Assembly (NCBI GenBank): GCA_003219225.1
Contig: QHPZ01000063.1
Span: 5,523 to 14,016, forward strand
Length of the DNA: 8,494 nucleotides
DNA from: Verrucomicrobiota bacterium
Lineage (GTDB): Bacteria; Verrucomicrobiota; Verrucomicrobiia; Chthoniobacterales; UBA10450
Direction: 5' to 3'
Shown: one piece after another, positions 1 through 7,775 of the stretch
How positions within the stretch are numbered: the first letter of the stretch is position 1
Layout of the letters: each line of letters starts with the position of its first letter
Position numbers and translations under genes: made by a program
The notes under the pieces: generated by a model
The model's input: the letters and a program-made list of their open reading frames with translations, nothing else
What the model was told of the DNA's origin: nothing
The model's database searches: none

Positions 1-1395
1 CGGATGGCCCATCTCGTCGTGCTCGAGTCCGGACATGAGCGGATATTTTCCGTCAAGGATGCGGGTGCCGGGCGGGACGTGCTGTGTGATTGTGTCGAGC
101 GGATACGGTTTGTGGGTTTGGCGTGGCGTGAGATCGGGCTTCGCCGCCTGCATTACTTTGGCCAGATCGGGCTCGTCGAACGCTTCGATGCGCGTCGCGA
201 GCGAAGTGTCGCTCAAAATAAAAACCGGTGTGCTGTATCTGCGCGCGATCCGACCGGCTTCGATCGCGATGTAGAAACAATCCTCCACCGTTTTCGGCGC
301 GAGCACGACCCGCGGACTGTCGCCGTGACTGCCGAAGATCGCCTGGTGCAAATCGCTTTGTTCGACATTGGTCGGCAGACCGGTGCTCGGTCCGCCGCGT
401 TGAATGTTGCAAACAATCAGCGGCATCTCAGCCATCGACGCCCAGCCGATCGCTTCGGCCTTGAGCGAAATGCCCGGGCCGGCGCTGCCGGTCACGGCGA
501 GATAGCCGGAATAAGAACAACCGAGCGCAATCGAGACCGACGCCAGCTCGTCCTCAGCCTGAACAAAAATGCCGCCGTATTTTGGCAGCTCGCGCCGCAA
601 CACTTCCATGACCGACGACCACGGCGTGATCGGATAGCCGGCGCCGAAGCGAACACCGGCCGCGATCAATCCGTAAGCGAGCGCCTGGTTGCCGTCCATC
701 GTGATCTGGGCGCGCCCGCCGGGCTTATGGATCTTTTCGAATTGATAATGATGCGTGAGAATTTTTCCGACCGGGTAAGCGTAGCCGGCCTGGAACGCCA
801 TCAATGCGGTGTTCACCACGCTTTCGTCTTTGCCGGAAAATTTTTCGGTGATCAGCTTCTTCAGTTTCTCGGCATCGAGACTGAAAATTTTCGAGATCAG
901 GCCAAGCACGAAAATATTTTTGCCCTTGTCCTTGGCCGTGCCGCCGAGGGCTTCGACCGTCAGCCCGGTAATCGGCACACCGACGTAAACGAAACGTTTA
1001 TCGTCGAGGTTCGGCTCGACGTTGTCCGAATCGTAAAGCAGGACGCCGCCGTCGCGCAGAAACCCGATGTGGTCTTGGTAACTGTGCTGATAAAACGCGA
1101 CCAGAAAATCGGCCTCATCGCCGGCGGAAAGCACTTCGCCCGAACCGATCCGCACCTGAAAGATGGACGGTCCACCGGAAATGGTCGCCGGGATGGTCAT
1201 GTAGGTCATGACATCCTGCTCGCTGCGCCCGGCCAGCCGTGCTAGAAACGCGCCTGCTGTTTGAATTCCGTCCTGCGAATTTCCCGCCAGACGGATCACC
1301 GCATCTTGGATGCTTTCCGGCCGCAAATCGGCGCGTTCGGGCGTCGGCGGCGCGGTCGCCGCGCCGTCACCTGGAGTGGGTGGAGTCGAATTCAC
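1..1395 (-). CDS. korA: 2-oxoacid:ferredoxin oxidoreductase alpha subunit with fused gamma domain (3' end cut by window)
   Basis: With a beta subunit and thiamine diphosphate, this subunit oxidatively decarboxylates a 2-oxoacid such as 2-oxoglutarate to an acyl-CoA and reduces ferredoxin in the cytoplasm. The minus-strand frame is open for 465 codons to the window edge; fused family members run to about 600 residues, so roughly the last quarter is missing. After a Pro/Ala-rich start (residues 3-25) comes the gamma domain, about 30-215 (GNSQDGIQTAG at 38-48). The alpha pyrimidine-binding domain follows from about 230 (GAGYPITPWSS at 251-261, TGSAGPGISLK at 302-312, QRGGPSTGLPT at 332-342). The visible end EHDEMGHP is also typical of the family. 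GTG at 1395-1393 is the first start after an in-frame TAG at 1410-1408; no clear Shine-Dalgarno is seen. korB is expected just outside the window. 2-oxoglutarate is the likely but unproven substrate. Confidence 0.93.
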   Translation of the reverse strand, partial: MNSTPPTPGDGAATAPPTPERADLRPESIQDAVIRLAGNSQDGIQTAGAFLARLAGRSEQDVMTYMTIPATISGGPSIFQVRIGSGEVLSAGDEADFLVAFYQHSYQDHIGFLRDGGVLLYDSDNVEPNLDDKRFVYVGVPITGLTVEALGGTAKDKGKNIFVLGLISKIFSLDAEKLKKLITEKFSGKDESVVNTALMAFQAGYAYPVGKILTHHYQFEKIHKPGGRAQITMDGNQALAYGLIAAGVRFGAGYPITPWSSVMEVLRRELPKYGGIFVQAEDELASVSIALGCSYSGYLAVTGSAGPGISLKAEAIGWASMAEMPLIVCNIQRGGPSTGLPTNVEQSDLHQAIFGSHGDSPRVVLAPKTVEDCFYIAIEAGRIARRYSTPVFILSDTSLATRIEAFDEPDLAKVMQAAKPDLTPRQTHKPYPLDTITQHVPPGTRILDGKYPLMSGLEHDEMGHP

Positions 1396-1480
1396 GCAAT
1401 CCGCACACTAACAAAATTACGACGCTAATCCAGTGGGCAAATGTCCAGCGCGGCTAGAATCACGGCCACTCTTGACTGAC

Positions 1481-2260
1481 TTACCCCGACGGGAACCAGG
1501 CGTGTTCCTGCCAGAAGATCTGTAGCTGCGCATTGTTGCCGCGGAAGATGTTGCGCTCGGCTCTTCGCAGATTGGCCACGCGGGTCGGAAACTGTTCTCG
1601 TGGGCGCAGACTGCATTTGCCGTCACCGGTGTATTGCCAAAGAAGCCACTCGCGCCAGGGCGCAGTGTTGCGTGGCTCGAAATGGTAATTGGCGATCCAA
1701 AGCCAGCAGTTGGTCAATGCCCGCCGCTGTGCCGACGTCACGCCCGGTACGTAAAGCATCTGCCGCAATCGATACTCGCTGCAGTAAAGCCCGGGATATT
1801 TTCCGGTGCGTTCGTTGATCCGCTCAACAAAGGCGACCGCTTGCCCGACGCTCATCGAACCGCCGGGATAGTGGGTGTTCTTTTCAAAATCGAGCACAAG
1901 TAAGACTCCGGGCCGCTCGCTTTCGGATTGAGTCGGCAACATCCGCGGCACCGATGTTGCGACGACATCGAGGAAATGATCGGCATGGCGAATCGGGTTT
2001 GTGCCGTCGGCAAAGTGATAAGCGCCCCAGAGCAGCCCGGCTTCGCGCGCCGCGCGAAAACGTTCGTAGTACCTGGCGTCGCGCTGATATCGCGGATAGG
2101 TCGCCTCGTGAATGACGCCGAAAATGCCTTGGCTCTTCATGCCGACAAAATCCGGGCGCACCAGATCGTAATGCGACATGTTGACGATGCTGTTGCCGGC
2201 GAGCGCGCCGAGCGGCGCAGAGAGGAGCGCAAACAGAACGCGAGCGAGGAGCGACTTCAT
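1481..2260 (-). CDS. Exported glycoside hydrolase family 25 (lysozyme-like) protein
   Basis: GH25 enzymes are muramidases that cut the MurNAc-GlcNAc bond of peptidoglycan. From the ATG at 2260 the product has 259 residues. Residues 1-21 form a signal peptide (MKSLLARVLFALL, likely cut after ALA), so it should act in the periplasm or outside. The family signature is seen in the first strand (IVNMSHYD, 25-32), the GAYHF segment (79-83), the catalytic DxE in LVLDFEKN (D124, E126), the Y155-to-E162 strand KYPGLYCSE, and LLWQYTGDG near 205-213. The first-strand Asp usual in GH25 (DVSH type) is Asn27 here. A TTG at 2278 would add six residues; ATG was preferred because it gives a compact signal peptide. 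The gene lies 54 bp after dcp and 85 bp before korA on the same strand, so it may be co-transcribed with dcp. Confidence 0.85.
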   Translation of the reverse strand: MKSLLARVLFALLSAPLGALAGNSIVNMSHYDLVRPDFVGMKSQGIFGVIHEATYPRYQRDARYYERFRAAREAGLLWGAYHFADGTNPIRHADHFLDVVATSVPRMLPTQSESERPGVLLVLDFEKNTHYPGGSMSVGQAVAFVERINERTGKYPGLYCSEYRLRQMLYVPGVTSAQRRALTNCWLWIANYHFEPRNTAPWREWLLWQYTGDGKCSLRPREQFPTRVANLRRAERNIFRGNNAQLQIFWQEHAWFPSG

Positions 2261-2314
2261 TCGCAGTAAGATCGACAATCAGTTCTTCTGTAGCGGTGGT
2301 CTATGACCGTCGCA

Positions 2315-4483
2315 CTATCCGTTAGGAATTTTCTGCGCTTCCGTTTTTGTGTCGTCCGCGCCCGGCGCTTTCTCTAAACCACGCCGTTTCAACAACGGCT
2401 CGATATACGGCTCGCGGCCGACGAAATTCTTGAACAACCCCAGCGCATCGGCCGAGCCGCCGCGGGAGAGAAGCATCTCGCGAAAACGATCACCGTTCTC
2501 CCGTTTCAATCCGCCATGTTCTTTGATCCACTCGACCGTGTCGGCGTCGAGCACTTCACTCCAGAGATAGGAGTAGTAGCCGGCCGAGTAACCGCCGGCG
2601 AAGGCGTGCGAAAAATAAAAACTGCGATACCGCGGCGGCACCGGCGGAAAATCGATCCCGCCTTTCTTCAACGCATCGGCTTCGAACGCGAACGCGTCCG
2701 TCGGAACTTGGTTAGGCTGCAATTGGTGCCAGGCCTGGTCGAGCAGCGACGCCGAGAGGTACTCGGTCGTTTTGTAGCCCTGATTGAATTTTTCTGCGGC
2801 TTCGACTTTGTCGAGCAACGCCTGCGGCATCGGCTCGCCGGTTTTGTAATGCTTCGCGTAATTGCGCAGCACCTCGGGCCAGCGCGCCCACATCTCGTTC
2901 ACCTGCGACGGGTACTCGACGAAATCGCGCGGCACGCTCGTTCCGCTGAACCGCGGATATTTCACGTGGGAGAACATGCCATGCAACGCGTGCCCGAATT
3001 CGTGAAAGGCGGTGCGCACTTCATCCTGCGTGAGCAATGTCGGCTCGCCCGGCGGCGGTTTCGGTATGTTGAGGTGGTTCGCGACCACCGGTTTTGTGCC
3101 GAACAAACCGCTCTGCTGCACGTAGGCGTTCATCCACGCGCCGCCTCGCTTCGACGCGCGCGCGTAATAATCGCCGATGAAAACCGCGAGCGGTGAGCCG
3201 TCGCGATCGTAAACTTCCCAGACGCGAACGTCCGGCTGATACACCGGCAGATCGTGCCGCTCCTTGAACGTGAGCCCATATTCCTTGTTCGCGGCGAAGA
3301 ACACGCCGTCGGTGATCACGTGATTCAATTCGTAATACGGCCGCACCTCTGACTCATCGAAGGCATATTTCGCCTTGCGCACTTTCTCCGAATAAAAATC
3401 CCAATCGTGCGCCGCAATTTGGAATCCGCCCTTCTCTTGATCGACAACCTTCTGTTGCTCGGCCGCTTCGCGTTTCGCGTTCGCAACCGCCGGCGGCGCG
3501 AGATCAGCGAGCAGCTTGTTCACCGTCGGCATATCATGCGCCGTCTGGTCCTCGAGCTGATACGCCGCCCAATTATCGTAGCCTAACAGCTTCGCTTTTT
3601 CCGCGCGCAATTGCGCCGTGCGCATGACGATGTTGCGCGTGTCGAACTCGCCGCCCTTGCTGTTGCGCGAGAGCGACGCGTTCATGATCCGCTCCCGCAG
3701 ATGTCGATCTTGCAATGAGCCGAGCAACGGCTGCCCAGTCGTGTTCTGGAGCTGAATAACAAATTGCCCTTCCTTGTGCTCCGCCTTCGCCGCGTTGGCC
3801 ACGCCCTTCATCTGATCATCGGTCAAGCCGGCAAGCCCTTCCTTTTTCTCAACCACGATCGACGACGCGTTCCGCTCCTTTAAAACATCCTGCTCGAAAT
3901 CCGTTTGCAACGTCGCCAGCTCGGCGTTGACCTTCTTCAGCTTTTCCTTATCAACGTCGGCGAGCTTTGCGCCCGCGCGCACGAAATCTTTGTAGTAACG
4001 CTCAAGCAGGTAGGCGGACTCGGGATCGAGGCCGAGCTTGTCGCGTTGGTCGTAAAGCGCCTGGACCCGGGCGAACAATTTCGGATTGAGATGGATTTCG
4101 TCGCGATGGGCGGAGAGCTTCGGCGCCACCTCCTTGTCGATCTTCTGCAGAGTCGGGTTGGTGTTGCAGGCGTTCAGGTTGTCGAACGTGCGCTCGGCGC
4201 GATCGAGCAATCTCCCGGTGTGCTCGAGTGCGACGATGGTGTTATCGAACGTCGGCGGCTCCGCGTTGTTCGCGATCGGTTCGATCTCCTTGAGCTGCTC
4301 GCGCATGCCGGCCTCGATCGCCGGCACAAAGTGATCATCCTTCAGTTGGTCGAACTGCGGATAATGATACGGCAACGCGCTTTCGATCATCAACGGGTTA
4401 TCGTTCGAATCGGCGGCGCGCACGGCGGTGTTTTGCGCAGCGACAAGAAAAGCGCAAGCGAAGAAACAGAATCGAAATGGCAT
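2315..4483 (-). CDS. dcp: Exported peptidyl-dipeptidase Dcp (M3 metallopeptidase)
   Basis: This is a zinc peptidase that removes dipeptides from the C-terminus of oligopeptides, useful in peptide scavenging. The 722-residue length fits Dcp (about 680) plus an export signal and a short charged C-terminal tail. Residues 1-23 look like a signal peptide (hydrophobic 5-17, cleavage after VRA), suggesting periplasmic location. The N-terminal helical half spans about 35-300. The catalytic core holds HEFGH at 494-498 (zinc ligands H494 and H498, catalytic E495) and the third ligand E523 in RDFVEYPSQVNE, at the 25-residue spacing from the second His typical of Dcp. The substrate-binding loop FSHAFAGGYSAGYYSY (624-639) carries the His and Tyr residues expected in M3 enzymes. 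SGTSVPRDFVEYPSQ resembles Dcp more than oligopeptidase A. ATG at 4483 fits the signal peptide; no strong Shine-Dalgarno is visible, and a degenerate repeat sits just upstream. Confidence 0.94.
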   Translation of the reverse strand: MPFRFCFFACAFLVAAQNTAVRAADSNDNPLMIESALPYHYPQFDQLKDDHFVPAIEAGMREQLKEIEPIANNAEPPTFDNTIVALEHTGRLLDRAERTFDNLNACNTNPTLQKIDKEVAPKLSAHRDEIHLNPKLFARVQALYDQRDKLGLDPESAYLLERYYKDFVRAGAKLADVDKEKLKKVNAELATLQTDFEQDVLKERNASSIVVEKKEGLAGLTDDQMKGVANAAKAEHKEGQFVIQLQNTTGQPLLGSLQDRHLRERIMNASLSRNSKGGEFDTRNIVMRTAQLRAEKAKLLGYDNWAAYQLEDQTAHDMPTVNKLLADLAPPAVANAKREAAEQQKVVDQEKGGFQIAAHDWDFYSEKVRKAKYAFDESEVRPYYELNHVITDGVFFAANKEYGLTFKERHDLPVYQPDVRVWEVYDRDGSPLAVFIGDYYARASKRGGAWMNAYVQQSGLFGTKPVVANHLNIPKPPPGEPTLLTQDEVRTAFHEFGHALHGMFSHVKYPRFSGTSVPRDFVEYPSQVNEMWARWPEVLRNYAKHYKTGEPMPQALLDKVEAAEKFNQGYKTTEYLSASLLDQAWHQLQPNQVPTDAFAFEADALKKGGIDFPPVPPRYRSFYFSHAFAGGYSAGYYSYLWSEVLDADTVEWIKEHGGLKRENGDRFREMLLSRGGSADALGLFKNFVGREPYIEPLLKRRGLEKAPGADDTKTEAQKIPNG

Positions 4484-4487
4484 AGGC

Positions 4488-4529
4488 GGAAAACGTCGAA
4501 CGCCGAACGCCCAACGTCCAACGCTGAAT
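4488..4529. repeat. Degenerate 7-bp tandem repeat upstream of dcp
   Basis: Five consecutive heptamers can be read on the plus strand from 4495: gtcgaac, gccgaac, gcccaac, gtccaac and gctgaat. A poorer sixth copy, ggaaaac, lies at 4488-4494. The consensus is roughly g(c/t)c(c/g)aac. The array ends five bases before the dcp start codon, so it occupies the likely leader of that gene, and its last unit merges with the broken end of the DUF2891 relic. I recall similar repeats, translated as strings like NAERPTSNAE, in spurious ORFs of Verrucomicrobiota and Planctomycetota; this was not checked here. No function is known. Confidence 0.6.
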
Positions 4530-4746
4530 CTGAGTCGCGCCTGGATGCTGGAAGGTGTTTTGTCGGCGTTATCTAACGACGATCCACGCCGCGCCGCGTT
4601 GCAAGCCGCAGCCGACGCGCCACCGTCGCGCCGGACTCGCCGCCGTGACCGGCGAACATTACGAAGGCGGCCATTGGCTCGGGAGTTTTGCAGTCTACCT
4701 CACCACGCAGCGCGGTATTTCTGCCGCGGAGCCGCGCGCGCATTGA
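4524..4746 (+). pseudogene. Relic of a DUF2891 protein, C-terminal part, frameshifted
   Basis: Between two minus-strand genes the plus strand encodes about 74 residues that read like the C-terminus of a DUF2891 protein, an uncharacterised family of roughly 330-360 residues. The first frame (4524-4619) gives LNLSRAWMLEG followed by DDPRRAALQAAADA. One extra base near 4620 moves the match to the next frame, which continues HRRAGLAAVTGEHYEGGHW and then LGSFAVYLTTQRG, ending at TGA 4744-4746. Codons in both parts look like real coding sequence. The upstream three quarters of the gene are absent: homology stops at about 4524, where the heptamer repeat begins and dcp starts 40 bp away on the other strand. 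The relic points tail to tail at the FAD/Fe-S gene, 22 bp away. The family assignment is from memory of conserved motifs; the pseudogene state follows from truncation plus frameshift. Confidence 0.65.
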
Positions 4747-4768
4747 TCGGCAAACGCGGTTGTCCGCT

Positions 4769-7753
4769 CTAGCCATCGGCGCGCTCGCCGATCGCCATTC
4801 GCGTTACCTCGGCGAGATGCAGCCCCCGACGCTCCGTGGTTTGCCTGATTTGTTCGCGGCAACTGAAGCCGTCGGCGATGATGAGCGTCTCTTTGGCCGC
4901 TTCACGCACTCGCGGCAGCAGGACGCGTTCGCCGCACGCGATCGAGACATCGTAGTGATCTTTCTCGAACCCGAACGCGCCGGCCATGCCGCAGCAACCG
5001 GAATCGAGCAACTCGAAATCGAGCCCGAATCTTTCCAGCAGCTCCCGGTCGGCGTCCATTTTCATGATCGCATGGTGATGACAATGGCCGTGGACGATCG
5101 CCTTGCGCGCGAGTTTTGGCAGTTGATAGCTCGGCGCGAATTTTTGCAGGAACTCGGCCAGGGTGAACGTTTGCTGAGACAAGCGGATCGCGTTCTCGTT
5201 TTGCGCAAACATCTCCAGCAGTTCATCCCGAAAAACAGCGATGCAACTTGGTTCCAACCCGACCATCGGCGTGCCCGCTTCAATGTCGTCGCGCAGCGCG
5301 TCGAGAATTTGTCCTAGCCAGCGCTTCGCCGTGTCGAGCATTCCGTAATCGTAAAGTGGCCGCCCGCAGCAAAGATCGACATCTGGAACGACAATTTCGA
5401 ACCCAGCGTCTTCAAGCACTTCCACCGCCGCAATTGCGATCTCCGGGTGAAAGAAGTTATTGAATGTGTCGGGCCAAAGAATCACGCGCGTGTTCGCCGA
5501 TTGACTGGTAGCGCGCGACCGCCGGGCGCGCCGCTCTTCGGACGTGCGATTCGGCGCGCTCGGCGAGCGCGCCCTACCACCGCGAGTTCTTCGAAACCAA
5601 CGTTTGAAATTTTCGCCGGCAAATTCCGGCAGCTTTCTCTGCGGCGCGATGCCGATGATCTTTTTCCCAACCGTGCTCGTGATTGACGCGCGATTCACGA
5701 GATTCACGAACCCCGGCGAAATCTGCGCCAGCCGCGCCCACACGTGAATGAGCCCAAACGCATAGGCGTGCACCGGCCGCGGCCGATGTTTGTAATAATG
5801 CGACAGGAACTCGGCCTTGTAGGTGGCCATGTCGACGTTCACCGGGCAATCGGCCTTGCAACCTTTACACGCCAGACAAAGATCGAGCGCGTCCTTCACC
5901 TGCTCGTCGCGCCAGCCGTTTTTGCCAATCACCGGGCCATTCAACATTTCCCAGAGCAACCGCGCCCGTCCGCGGGTGGAATGTTTTTCCTCGCGCGTCG
6001 CCATATAACTCGGGCACATCGTGCCGTGCTCGTGCCGGCGGCATTGGCCGACGCCAACGCAGCGCTCAATTGCGTAGGAAAAACTGCCCTTGTCCTTCGG
6101 GTATCGGAAATACGTCGGCCACTGCGGCGGATCGTAGCGTTCTCCGTAGCGCAAATTTTCGTCGCGCCGGTACGGCGTGACGATCTTGCCCGGGTTCATT
6201 TTCCAATCCGGGTCCCAGATTTCCTTGAACTCGCGAAACGCCTGCACCAGTTCGTCGCCGAACATTTTTGGCAACAATTCGCCGCGCGATTGCCCGTCGC
6301 CGTGCTCGCCCGAGAGCGAGCCGCCGTAGCGCTTCACCAAGTCGGCCGCTTCATCGGTGAAGCGCAGATAAGTTTGGATCCCTTCGTGCGTCTTCAGACC
6401 GAAATCGATCCGCGTGTGCACGAGGCCCTGACCGAAATGCCCGTAGAGCGTGCAGCCATAGCCGTGCTTCTCGAGTAGCGCGCGAAAGTCGCGCAGATAT
6501 CTGCCGATGTCCTCCGGCGACACCGCGGAATCTTCCCACCCTTCCCAGGTGTCCGGCTGGTTCGGCACACGCGCGCTCGCGCCCAGACCTGAGTCGCGAA
6601 TTTTCCAGACCACCTTTTCCTTCAGCGGATCGTCGAGCAGCTTCATACTCGGCGGCTCCGGCTGCGCCTTGAGTTCCGCCATTAATTTCTTCGCCGGCGC
6701 GTCGGATTCTTCCTTGCTGTTCCCGCCAAACTCGATCAGCAACCAGCCTTTGCCCGGCGGCAAAATCTCCAGATCGCGCGGGTGAAGCCGTTTTACCTTC
6801 ATCGCGTTGATCAACACGTCGTCGATGCCTTCCAAACCAATTGGTTTGTACTTGCGGATCGTTGGAACGTGATCGCCCGCGCGGTAAACATCCGGATAAC
6901 CGAGCAGCAGGAGCGAGCGCGCCCGCGAAGTCGGAATCAGCTCCAGTGTCGCTTCCAAAATGATCGCACACGTGCTCTCGCTGCCGACGAGGGCGCGCGC
7001 GACGTGAAAATTCTTTTCCGGCAAAAGGTCATCCAAATTGTAGCCTGAGACGCGCCGCGGAATTTTCGGAAACCGCTGCCTGATGAGATCACCGTAGCGA
7101 TCGCGAAGAGCGACAAGTCTTTTGTAAATCTCACTGCTCCGTCCGCCCGCCGCGATGATCTTTGCCAGATCGACATCGCCCGTTTTCCCAAAGCGCAAGA
7201 TCGTTCCGTCATAAAGCAGCACTTCGAGCTCGTGCACGTTATCGGAGCAACGCGCGCCGCCGCCGTAGAACTCGGCCATGACCGAATGCACGCCGCAGGA
7301 GTTGTTACCGAGCATCCCGCCGATCGCGCAATGACTGTGCGTCGCCGGGTCGGGTCCAAATACTAGCCCGTGCTTTTCGAGCGCATGATTCATTTCGTCG
7401 AGCACGATGCCCGGCTCCACCCGCACCAGTTTGCGCTCGGTGTCGATCTCATGGAGGCGATTGAAGTACTTGGTGAAATCGATGATCACCGCAATGTTGC
7501 AGCATTGACCGGCCAGACTGGTGCCGCCGCCCCGGCAGGTGATCGGCGCGCCGAATTTTCGGCAAGCGGCGACGGTCGCGATCACGTCGTCGCGACCCTG
7601 CGGGATCACAACGCCAATTGGAATCTGCCGATAATTCGAGCTGTCGGTCGAATACAGTGCGCGGTCGCCATCACTGAAGCGCACCTCGCCGCGGATTGTT
7701 CGGCGAAGTTCACGCTCGAGCCCGGCAACATCGACATCCACTTGCCGTTTCAT
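4769..7753 (-). CDS. FAD-linked oxidase / Fe-S / CCG-domain dehydrogenase (YdiJ or glycolate-oxidase type)
   Basis: A 994-residue flavin and iron-sulfur dehydrogenase, probably oxidising a D-2-hydroxyacid (lactate, glycolate or 2-hydroxyglutarate) and passing electrons to the respiratory chain or another carrier. Domains in order: PCMH-type FAD binding, about 35-275 (RGGGTSLAGQ at 74-83); FAD-oxidase C-terminal domain to about 525 (YGHFGQGLVH at 437-446, GEHGDG at 482-487, NPGK at 520-523); a cysteine-rich ferredoxin-like region with C565, C571 and C580 and the classical cluster C626, C629, C632, C636; then two CCG-type segments (DLCCG at 793-797, HGHCHHH at 888-894, SGCCGMAGAFG at 918-928). 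Fusion of dehydrogenase and Fe-S/CCG parts is as in E. coli YdiJ (about 1018). Residues 721-754 are an odd Arg-rich linker made by a palindromic DNA element. ATG at 7753 is preferred to TTG at 7759. It lies 22 bp after the DUF1360 gene. The exact substrate cannot be read from sequence. Confidence 0.92.
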   Translation of the reverse strand: MKRQVDVDVAGLERELRRTIRGEVRFSDGDRALYSTDSSNYRQIPIGVVIPQGRDDVIATVAACRKFGAPITCRGGGTSLAGQCCNIAVIIDFTKYFNRLHEIDTERKLVRVEPGIVLDEMNHALEKHGLVFGPDPATHSHCAIGGMLGNNSCGVHSVMAEFYGGGARCSDNVHELEVLLYDGTILRFGKTGDVDLAKIIAAGGRSSEIYKRLVALRDRYGDLIRQRFPKIPRRVSGYNLDDLLPEKNFHVARALVGSESTCAIILEATLELIPTSRARSLLLLGYPDVYRAGDHVPTIRKYKPIGLEGIDDVLINAMKVKRLHPRDLEILPPGKGWLLIEFGGNSKEESDAPAKKLMAELKAQPEPPSMKLLDDPLKEKVVWKIRDSGLGASARVPNQPDTWEGWEDSAVSPEDIGRYLRDFRALLEKHGYGCTLYGHFGQGLVHTRIDFGLKTHEGIQTYLRFTDEAADLVKRYGGSLSGEHGDGQSRGELLPKMFGDELVQAFREFKEIWDPDWKMNPGKIVTPYRRDENLRYGERYDPPQWPTYFRYPKDKGSFSYAIERCVGVGQCRRHEHGTMCPSYMATREEKHSTRGRARLLWEMLNGPVIGKNGWRDEQVKDALDLCLACKGCKADCPVNVDMATYKAEFLSHYYKHRPRPVHAYAFGLIHVWARLAQISPGFVNLVNRASITSTVGKKIIGIAPQRKLPEFAGENFKRWFRRTRGGRARSPSAPNRTSEERRARRSRATSQSANTRVILWPDTFNNFFHPEIAIAAVEVLEDAGFEIVVPDVDLCCGRPLYDYGMLDTAKRWLGQILDALRDDIEAGTPMVGLEPSCIAVFRDELLEMFAQNENAIRLSQQTFTLAEFLQKFAPSYQLPKLARKAIVHGHCHHHAIMKMDADRELLERFGLDFELLDSGCCGMAGAFGFEKDHYDVSIACGERVLLPRVREAAKETLIIADGFSCREQIRQTTERRGLHLAEVTRMAIGERADG
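5506..5579. repeat. 74-bp palindromic element inside the FAD/Fe-S gene
   Basis: The ends are inverted repeats of 12 bp: TGGTAGCGCGCG at 5506-5517 and CGCGCCCTACCA at 5568-5579, matching at 11 of 12 positions. Inside, ggcgcgctc (5553-5561) and gagcgcgcc (5565-5573) form a perfect 9-bp hairpin with a 3-base loop, and a ggcgcgcc self-palindrome lies at 5525-5532. On the minus strand the reading frame of the host gene stays open through the element and encodes residues 725-750, rich in Arg, Ser and Ala. The element falls in an interdomain linker, not in a folded domain. It carries no gene and looks like a small non-autonomous mobile repeat of the REP or MITE kind. No flanking target duplication is obvious. 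A second full copy was not found in the window. Confidence 0.7.
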
Positions 7754-7775
7754 CCCCAATTGCGTCGCGGGCGCG

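Noticed and set aside
4..1245. Long plus-strand open frame of 413 codons antisense to korA
   Set aside because: It is a mirror of the GC-rich korA frame. The minus-strand translation matches a known family throughout, while the plus-strand product shows no recognisable domain.
1349..1365. Hairpin ggcgcgg / ccgcgcc near the korA start
   Set aside because: It lies within the Ala/Pro-rich N-terminal codons, where GC-rich inverted repeats arise easily; it lacks the TGGTAG ends of the palindromic element.
1396..1480. Possible promoter for korA in the 85-bp gap (TTGCCC, 15 bases, TAATTT on the minus strand)
   Set aside because: Spacing is short and the -35 match is weak; this level of match is expected by chance.
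2293..2313. Hairpin between dcp and the GH25 gene as a terminator
   Set aside because: On the transcribed strand the stem has two mismatches and no run of U follows, so it is not a convincing intrinsic terminator.
2516..3196. Plus-strand open frame of 226 codons inside dcp
   Set aside because: It is fully antisense to the M3 catalytic region, which has all its motifs on the minus strand; the plus-strand product looks like a shadow.
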